From NCBI GenBank assembly GCA_025935235.1, contig JAICVT010000113.1, positions 1 through 11,120 on the forward strand: DNA of 11,120 nt. Reading direction: 5' to 3'. Source of the DNA: Ktedonobacterales bacterium. Its GTDB lineage: Bacteria; Chloroflexota; Ktedonobacteria; Ktedonobacterales; JADMIN01. The position numbers were made by a program, and so were the translations under genes. Under the pieces are notes generated by a model, which had not been told where the DNA came from, did not search any database, and saw only the letters and a program-made list of their open reading frames with translations. This document shows, one piece after another, positions 6,548-11,120 of the stretch (the stretch's first letter is position 1; each line of letters opens with the position of its first letter).

Positions 6548-7528
6548 TCAGGCGGGGAAGGCGAGTTTGCGGTACTTCTCGGCTGTCTCATACCAGGCTT
6601 CCTCCGAGAGGCCCAGTCGCTCGCGCAGCGTCTCGAAGGAGACACCCGCGCGGAGCTGGCGCACCGCGTAGATATCGCGCAGCAGTTGCAGCGTCACCCG
6701 CTTCTGGATGCCCGCGCGCTTGACCGCCGAGGCCAGCACGTAGTTGAGGTTGCGGTCGGTGCAGGCGAAGACGCGATCCTGGGGCTGGTAGCGCCGCAGA
6801 TAGCGCTGGTAGACCTCCGTCCAGGCGGCGGGTAGCTCCATGCGCCGCTCGCGTCGCCGCTTCGCCTGGCCGGGAAAGCGCACCTCGATGGCCGGGCGCT
6901 CCGGGTCAGAGAGATCAACATTGCCAATCGTCAGCCCCATCACCTCTTCCTTCTTCAGCCCGGCCGAGAGCAGCAGCAGCACCAGCGTGTGGCAGCGCAC
7001 ATCCTCGGCGGCGGCGGCCTCGATGCGCGCCACCTCGTCCTCATACAGCAGCTCTGGCAGCGGCGGCGCGGGGCGGCTGAGGGCGATGCGCTCGGTGGGG
7101 TCGCGCTCCAGCGCGCCGACCGATTGCAGCCAGCCAAAGAAGTTCTTGAGGAAGGTGACGCGGCGCGCCATTGTCTTGGGCGCTGGCCGCGTCTCGCGTC
7201 CGTGGCGCAGATATTCCAGCCAGGTCGCCAGGCGCTCCTGCGTGAGGTCGCGCGCGGGGACGTTGCGCCCCAGGAAATCGGTGAGCATGCGCAGGTCGGA
7301 GAGGAAGCAGGTGATGGTGTAGGCCGAGTGATCGGTGCGGCGCAGATGATCCTGATAGGGCAGCGCGCAGGCGCCCAGCGTGGTATCGCCGCTCGGCGGC
7401 GCGACCTCGATCAGCGGAGCCGCCGCCATGCCGCCATGCGCCGTCGCTGGCGGCGTCGCTGACGTCTCAAAAGCGAAGAGGCTTGGTTGTGCCGCGCCCG
7501 CGCGCGTGGGCGCGTGATCCTCTGTCAT
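6548..7528 (-). CDS. Degenerate tyrosine recombinase/integrase-like protein
   Basis: A 326-residue protein with the XerC/XerD-type layout. A low-complexity Ala/Pro-rich N-terminus (1-55) leads into a core-binding helical domain (about 57-150) and a catalytic-like domain (about 158-326). Aligned by motif to XerD, the active site is altered. GLRxxEL reads GLKKEEVMGL, so Arg I is Lys192. The hairpin lysine is probably retained (AKRRRERRMEL, Lys223). HxLRH reads QLLRD, leaving only Arg284. The LGH histidine is leucine (LGLS, Leu307). A tyrosine survives in TAEKYRKL (Tyr319), three residues later than usual. This may be a domesticated DNA-binding protein rather than an active integrase; no attachment sites or phage genes are nearby. 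The ATG at 7528 was chosen because the open frame upstream translates a GC-rich non-coding repeat. Its ribosome site is poor (GGAG two bases before the ATG), so the exact start is uncertain. Confidence 0.85.
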   Translation of the reverse strand: MTEDHAPTRAGAAQPSLFAFETSATPPATAHGGMAAAPLIEVAPPSGDTTLGACALPYQDHLRRTDHSAYTITCFLSDLRMLTDFLGRNVPARDLTQERLATWLEYLRHGRETRPAPKTMARRVTFLKNFFGWLQSVGALERDPTERIALSRPAPPLPELLYEDEVARIEAAAAEDVRCHTLVLLLLSAGLKKEEVMGLTIGNVDLSDPERPAIEVRFPGQAKRRRERRMELPAAWTEVYQRYLRRYQPQDRVFACTDRNLNYVLASAVKRAGIQKRVTLQLLRDIYAVRQLRAGVSFETLRERLGLSEEAWYETAEKYRKLAFPA

Positions 7529-7558
7529 GGCTCCATCTCGCTGGTTATGCGCCTCCTT

Positions 7559-7595
7559 CCCCAGCCCCTCCCCCGCCGAGGCGGGAGAGGGGAGC
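7559..7595. repeat. GC-rich hairpin repeat, single unit
   Basis: CCCCTCCCCCGC (7565-7576) pairs with GCGGGAGAGGGG (7581-7592) around a short loop, with one mismatch. The inverse of the whole unit matches 4921-4956 apart from the loop and about one other base. It lies between the divergently transcribed recombinase-like and histidine kinase genes. Translated on either strand it gives proline- or glycine-rich peptides that falsely extend both flanking open frames. Confidence 0.75.
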
Positions 7596-7662
7596 AAGAA
7601 GGCGTGTCGTCTCAGGTCGCCAGCCGCTCCTCGTGGCCAGTATGGCCCATTTGGGAGCGGCA

Positions 7663-7691
7663 TTGCAAGCCATCCCGCGATATGACATAAG
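7663..7691 (+). promoter_or_regulatory. Candidate sigma-70-type promoter for the histidine kinase
   Basis: TTGCAA (7663-7668) is followed after 17 bases by CATAAG (7686-7691), each matching four of six consensus positions with ideal spacing, in an unusually AT-rich patch. The predicted transcript start, near 7698, leaves about 85 bases to the kinase ATG. The site lies downstream of the hairpin repeat and supports the kinase starting at 7783 rather than at the upstream end of its open frame. Confidence 0.35.
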
Positions 7692-7782
7692 TACTGCACA
7701 GGATGCGATTGTCGGCGCCGCCGCACAGGAAGTCAGGCGGACAGCCCCCATCGCGGCGAACCATACACTGAAGGATGCCAGC

Positions 7783-9777
7783 ATGGAGCCAGGCGCATCG
7801 CTCAACCCTGCCATGCCGCCGCCCGGCGCCGACCCTCCACCATCGGGGTTCTCCGACGCGGGCGCGCACGACCTCTATCGCTCGATCTTCGAGCAGACCA
7901 CGCAGGGCATCCTCATCGTGAGCGCCACGGGTGACGTGATGCGCGCGAACAACGCCGCCCTCCAGATGCTCGGCCTAACGCTCGCGCAGGCGCGTGGCGA
8001 GGCGCCGCCGCCCACTGGCTGGCGCATTACCAGTGAAGCGGGCGCGCCTGTCGCCGAGCCGTTTCGCGAGATGGCCAGGATGGACGCGCAAGGGCAGAAC
8101 ACGACGACCATCTGGCACGCGCTGACTGATGGCTGGGAAGCCGAGCGCTGGCTCTATGTCAGCGCCAGCCCGCTCCGCCGCGACCAGCGCCGCCCCACCA
8201 CGCGGATGCTGATCGCGCTGACCGACGTGACCACTCGCATGCGCGAGCGCCAGGCCATCGAGAGCGTCGCCGAGCAATCGACTGGCGAGCTGACCGAGTT
8301 GCGCGCCGCCCTCGACCGCATGACCGATGCCTTCGTCGTGCTTGACTACCAGGGTCGCTTCACCTATGTCAACGCGCGGGCGCGCGAGCAGTTCGCGCCA
8401 GCGGGCGAGTCGCTGCTGGGTCGGCCCTTCTGGGAGGTCTTTCCGGCGCTGATCGGCTCGCCGATGGAGCGCGAGTTCCGGCGTGTTCTGCATGACGCGA
8501 CGCCGGGAACTATCGAGACGCAGGTTGCCGAAGGGCTTTGGCTGGAAGTGCGCAGCTATCCTGCGCCCGATGCTGTGTCGGTCTACATGCGCGACATCTC
8601 GGAGCACAAGCGCACGATGGCCGAGCTGGATGCGGCGCTGGTCGGCGAGCGCGACGCGCGGGGCGAGGCGGAGGATCGCGCCCAGCAACTCGATGCCGTC
8701 TTCGAGGCGGTGAGCGACGCGATGGTGGTCTTTGGCGCCGATGGCTCCGCGCTGCGTGCCAACCGCGCCATGCGTCGGCTGATGACGACCCTGGGCGTGC
8801 AGCTCACGCTGCCGATGACCGCGCCGGACTTCGCGGCGCTGATGCGCCGTATCGAGCAGGACGATGATGAGCCGCATTCGCTGGCGGGTCGCCCGCTGCG
8901 CCGCATTCTGAAGGGCGAGTCGCTGACGGGCGAGCAGACGGTAGACCTGGTGGTACGCGGGCCGCAGGAGCGCGACCTGTTCCTGAATCTCAGCGGTGCG
9001 CCGATTCGCGGCGCCGATGGCGCGATCGTGGGCGCGGTCGAGAGTCTGCGCGATGTGACCGCCAACCGCGAGGCCGAGCGGGAGCGCAGCCGCACGCTCA
9101 GCCTGGTGGCGCATGAGCTGCGCACCCCGCTGACCGCCATCAAGCTCTCGCTCGATCTCTCGCTGCGTCGCCTTCAGCGCCTCATCCCAATAGATGCCAG
9201 CGCCTTCACCGTCGCGCTGACGAGCTGCCTGCAACTGGAGCGCATGGTAACTGACCTGGTAGACGCCTCGCGCGCCGACAACAAGCAGATGGCGCTCTCG
9301 CCCGCGCTCTGCGACGCCCGCGATCTGGCGTCGCAGGCCGTCGCGGAGCAGCAGGCCACCACCAACCGCGAGATCGTTCTCGACACGCCGCCAACACTCG
9401 CGCCGATTCTGGTGGATGCGGCGCGCATCCGTCAGGTGCTCTCCAACCTGATCTCGAACGCGGTGAAATATTCGCCGCCAGACACGCGTGTGACGCTGCG
9501 CGTGGAGGCGCGCGATGGCTCGGCGCTCTTCAGCGTGCGTGATGCAGGGCCGGGCGTGCGCCCCGACGCGATTCCCCATCTGTTCGAGGCGTTCTATCGC
9601 GCGCCCGATGTCGTCAGCCTGACCGGCCCTAATTTTGGGCTGGGGCTGGGCCTGTACCTCTGCAAGCGCATCGTTGATATGCATGGCGGCCAGATTGGCG
9701 TGCGCAACCTGCCGGAGGGCGGCAGCCTCTTCTGGTTCAGCATCCCCCTTGCCCGGCCAGCAGCCGCCGACGACTGA
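7783..9777 (+). CDS. Soluble multi-PAS sensor histidine kinase
   Basis: A 664-residue two-component sensor kinase with no hydrophobic membrane segment, so it probably senses a cytoplasmic signal such as a small ligand or redox state. Three PAS-like domains come first: about 28-155 (FEQTTQGILIVSATGDVMRA), about 172-278 (MTDAFVVLDYQGRFTYVNA) and about 301-430 (FEAVSDAMVVFGADGSALRA). Short coiled linkers join them. The HisKA domain follows, with phospho-acceptor His444 in LVAHELRTPL. The ATPase domain has the N box NLISNAVKYS (555-564), the G1 box RDAGPGV with Asp587, the F box LFEAFYR (600-606) and a G2 box at 619-623. All catalytic motifs look intact. The ATG at 7783 has AAGGA seven bases upstream; longer in-frame starts would translate the hairpin repeat. 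No response regulator lies beside it, so it is an orphan within this window. Confidence 0.95.
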   Translation: MEPGASLNPAMPPPGADPPPSGFSDAGAHDLYRSIFEQTTQGILIVSATGDVMRANNAALQMLGLTLAQARGEAPPPTGWRITSEAGAPVAEPFREMARMDAQGQNTTTIWHALTDGWEAERWLYVSASPLRRDQRRPTTRMLIALTDVTTRMRERQAIESVAEQSTGELTELRAALDRMTDAFVVLDYQGRFTYVNARAREQFAPAGESLLGRPFWEVFPALIGSPMEREFRRVLHDATPGTIETQVAEGLWLEVRSYPAPDAVSVYMRDISEHKRTMAELDAALVGERDARGEAEDRAQQLDAVFEAVSDAMVVFGADGSALRANRAMRRLMTTLGVQLTLPMTAPDFAALMRRIEQDDDEPHSLAGRPLRRILKGESLTGEQTVDLVVRGPQERDLFLNLSGAPIRGADGAIVGAVESLRDVTANREAERERSRTLSLVAHELRTPLTAIKLSLDLSLRRLQRLIPIDASAFTVALTSCLQLERMVTDLVDASRADNKQMALSPALCDARDLASQAVAEQQATTNREIVLDTPPTLAPILVDAARIRQVLSNLISNAVKYSPPDTRVTLRVEARDGSALFSVRDAGPGVRPDAIPHLFEAFYRAPDVVSLTGPNFGLGLGLYLCKRIVDMHGGQIGVRNLPEGGSLFWFSIPLARPAAADD

Positions 9778-9802
9778 CTCCCTCTCGACTCAGCCGCGTA
9801 TC

Positions 9803-9825
9803 TGGCGTGCCATGTTGGCGCGCCA
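9803..9825. terminator. Hairpin between convergent genes, possible two-way terminator
   Basis: TGGCGTGCCA (9803-9812), loop TGT and TGGCGCGCCA (9816-9825) form a 10-bp stem with one G-T pair. It lies in the 57-base gap between the kinase stop (9777) and the stop of the convergent EXPERA-family gene (9835). The same bases also read as a 13-bp direct repeat (9803-9815 and 9816-9828, one mismatch). No T-run follows on either strand, so classic intrinsic termination is not assured. Confidence 0.45.
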
Positions 9826-9834
9826 TGTGGCTCA

Positions 9835-10401
9835 TTAAACGGATGGCTGATCGGCGCGGTGGGCGCCCCGCGTGAGCGCTGCGGCAGGCTCGGCGGTGCG
9901 TGTGAAGGGATGCTCTGCGCGCCACATCCGCACGACGATCAGCGCGGGGAAGATGATCCACGGCAGGTTGAGCAGCAAGACGATGGGGAAGTGCGGTGTG
10001 GCGTGCGGGCCGTTGTACTCCTCGCTGAGGATGATGCAGACAATCGTGATGATCGAGGCGCCATAGAGCAGGCTGGGCAGGCGAATCCATTCGCGCCCGC
10101 GCACCCAGGCATAGATGCTGGCGGCGTAGAACGGCCCGAAGCCGAGCGCGTCGAACCAGATCGTCATCTTCCACCAGGGCGGGCGCGCCAGCACGAGCGG
10201 ATCATAGGCGCGAGCATAGCGGTGTACCAGATCAACCAGCGGGGCGGGCGGCCACAGCGGATAGGTAAAGTGCGCCGGGTTGGCGATCACCAACTGCTCC
10301 AGATCAACGATGTAGGTGATGAAGCAGAGGTTGACCAGAAAGAAGGCCAGAAACACGACATCCCACGGTCGCTCGGTCAGCGGAATCGGTCGCCTGGCCA
10401 T
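9835..10401 (-). CDS. EXPERA-domain (emopamil-binding/TMEM97-like) integral membrane protein
   Basis: A 188-residue protein with about four membrane helices (near 13-31, 78-98, 108-127 and 138-158) and a polar C-terminal tail. It resembles the EXPERA family, which includes the sterol isomerase EBP, TM6SF2 and the sigma-2 receptor TMEM97. It shares RPWDVVFLAFF, YIVDLEQ, a region like the DPLLQEPPAWFK segment of TMEM97 (here DPLVLARPPWWK), FDALGFGPFY and EWIRLPSLLYG. Asp33, Asp67 and Asp84 line up with TMEM97 Asp29, Asp56 and Glu73; the latter two are 17 residues apart in both proteins. The family binds or isomerises sterol-like lipids, but activity here is unknown. The ATG at 10401 has GAGGAGG about five bases upstream. 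The gene is transcribed towards the kinase and away from the acetyltransferase. Confidence 0.82.
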   Translation of the reverse strand: MARRPIPLTERPWDVVFLAFFLVNLCFITYIVDLEQLVIANPAHFTYPLWPPAPLVDLVHRYARAYDPLVLARPPWWKMTIWFDALGFGPFYAASIYAWVRGREWIRLPSLLYGASIITIVCIILSEEYNGPHATPHFPIVLLLNLPWIIFPALIVVRMWRAEHPFTRTAEPAAALTRGAHRADQPSV

Positions 10402-10476
10402 CTGCGCCTCCTCGCCGAGTGCGCCGAGCGCGCCCCAACACCTGCGCCCGCTCGCCTGGCGCTTGACTGTGGCCAG

Positions 10477-10482
10477 ATTATA
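10477..10482 (-). promoter_or_regulatory. Candidate -10 box (TATAAT) for the EXPERA-family gene
   Basis: The minus strand carries a perfect TATAAT. Transcription would start near 10470, leaving a leader of about 70 bases to the ATG at 10401. The -35 position (CGCTCG at 17 bases) does not resemble consensus, so an activator or another sigma factor may be needed. A perfect -10 hexamer stands out in such GC-rich DNA. For the divergent acetyltransferase I saw no convincing promoter. Confidence 0.4.
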
Positions 10483-10584
10483 GCCGACGAGCGGGCTATC
10501 GAGCGAGCGCGGCTCCGGTCGGGTGTGGCATCATCACAAGCGATGACAAGCAAGCGCGTATGCGAGCCGGATTGGGGAGGATGG

Positions 10585-11120
10585 ATGACGATGGACGAGC
10601 GCAACGCCGACAGTCGCTATGATCTTCGCACGCCCCGCCTGCGGCTGCGGGCGCTCTCGCTGGAGGAGGCGCGGATGGCGCTGGCGCGGCGGAGCGCTGC
10701 GCTGGGCAGGCGGCTGGAGGCGCATGTCCCTCCGGTGTGGCCCAGCGCGGAAATGATGAGTTGGCTGCCCTCCATCATTGAGGAGATGCAGCGCCAGGTC
10801 GGCGATGAGCGCTGGCTCTGGCTCATCATCGAGCAGGCGACGGAGCGCGTGGTGGGCGACACCGCATTTCATGGCCCGGTAGTGGGCGCGACGGTCGAGC
10901 TGGGCTGGCAGGTCCTGCCCGCCAGCCAGGGACACGGCTATGCCACCGAGGCGGCCGAGGCGCTGCTGCGCTGGGCGGCGACGCGGCCGGGGGTCGAGCG
11001 CGTCATCGCACGCATCGCGCCGGAGAACGGCGCCTCGCTGCGGGTGGCGGCCAAGCTCGGCATGCGCGAGACGGCCAGCGCCGAGCCGCACTATCGCCGC
11101 TTCGAGCGACTGGTGGACGA
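10585..11120 (+). CDS. GNAT-family N-acetyltransferase, RimJ/RimL-like (runs off the right edge)
   Basis: A GCN5-related acetyltransferase that would transfer an acetyl group from acetyl-CoA to an amine, such as a ribosomal protein N-terminus or a small molecule. 178 codons are visible with no stop before the edge, and the protein is nearly complete for this family. The start, RYDLRTPRLRLRALSLEEA (11-29), is the usual RimJ/RimL opening. VVGDTAFHGP (89-98) is the central strand. The acetyl-CoA loop is QGHGYA (115-120), matching Q/RxxGxG/A, followed by the helix TEAAEALLRWA. APENGASLRVAAKLGM (155-170) is motif B, with the common NxxS. The start is ambiguous: after GGGGAGG (10574-10580), the ATG at 10585 is four bases away and an in-frame ATG at 10591 is ten bases away. 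The ATG at 10581 is out of frame and stops after 13 codons. The substrate cannot be inferred. Confidence 0.88.
   Translation, partial: MTMDERNADSRYDLRTPRLRLRALSLEEARMALARRSAALGRRLEAHVPPVWPSAEMMSWLPSIIEEMQRQVGDERWLWLIIEQATERVVGDTAFHGPVVGATVELGWQVLPASQGHGYATEAAEALLRWAATRPGVERVIARIAPENGASLRVAAKLGMRETASAEPHYRRFERLVD

Noticed and set aside
7529..7726. 66-residue N-terminal extension of the recombinase-like protein
   Set aside because: It translates the hairpin repeat (giving LLPSPASAGEGLGKE) and non-coding leader. The recognisable protein begins after the ATG at 7528.
7483..7782. 100-residue N-terminal extension of the histidine kinase
   Set aside because: It overlaps the divergent recombinase-like gene and the hairpin repeat, while the ATG at 7783 has a well-placed AAGGA.
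6548..7782. Integrated mobile element or genomic island around the integrase-like gene
   Set aside because: No tRNA, attachment-site repeats, transposase, phage or plasmid genes flank it, and its catalytic residues are altered.
7975..9684. 569-residue minus-strand open frame opposite the histidine kinase
   Set aside because: It is a shadow of the kinase codons. It is Arg/His/Gln-rich without motifs, and the plus strand has a full set of kinase motifs.
10463..10484. Plus-strand promoter for the acetyltransferase (TTGACT with TATAGC)
   Set aside because: The two boxes are only 10 bases apart, which is too close for a sigma-70-type promoter. The TATAAT on the minus strand at the same place is the better reading.

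Overview
The window is GC-rich (estimated by eye at about two thirds G+C). It reads like a chromosomal segment of a Chloroflexota bacterium, perhaps of the Ktedonobacteria type. That placement is an inference. It rests on the base composition, a cytosolic multi-PAS histidine kinase, a lipoprotein SGNH hydrolase beside a GH113-like surface protein, and GC-rich hairpin repeats between genes. No rRNA, tRNA, CRISPR array or complete transposon was seen.

Layout: positions 1-7528 hold five genes, all on the minus strand. In transcription order they are a degenerate tyrosine-recombinase-like protein (7528-6548), a GH113-like secreted or anchored TIM-barrel protein (6474-4969), an SGNH/GDSL-type lipoprotein hydrolase (4719-3949), a very large double-FtsX ABC permease (3763-419) and its ATPase (364 to beyond the left edge). 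The permease and ATPase are 54 bases apart and clearly form an exporter operon. The two wider minus-strand gaps, 3764-3948 and 4720-4968, each hold a structured repeat element, so the five genes are probably not one transcript.

At 7529-7782 the direction changes. This divergent gap holds another copy of a GC-rich hairpin repeat and a candidate promoter for a soluble three-PAS histidine kinase (7783-9777, plus strand) with no adjacent response regulator. The kinase converges on a small four-helix membrane protein of the EXPERA/emopamil-binding family (10401-9835, minus strand), with a strong hairpin between the two stops. The window closes with the start of a RimJ/RimL-like GNAT acetyltransferase (10585 to beyond the right edge, plus strand), divergent from the EXPERA gene.

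How the genes relate: the exporter pair is the only firm functional unit. The GH113-like protein and the SGNH hydrolase both act outside the cytoplasm and could share a polysaccharide substrate, but only their adjacency suggests this. The most interesting observations are three. The GH113-like protein appears to lack its nucleophile glutamate. The recombinase-like protein has lost several catalytic residues. The bacterial EXPERA protein keeps the acidic residues that line the ligand pocket of eukaryotic sigma-2/TMEM97. I did not find a convincing new multi-gene defence or mobile system.
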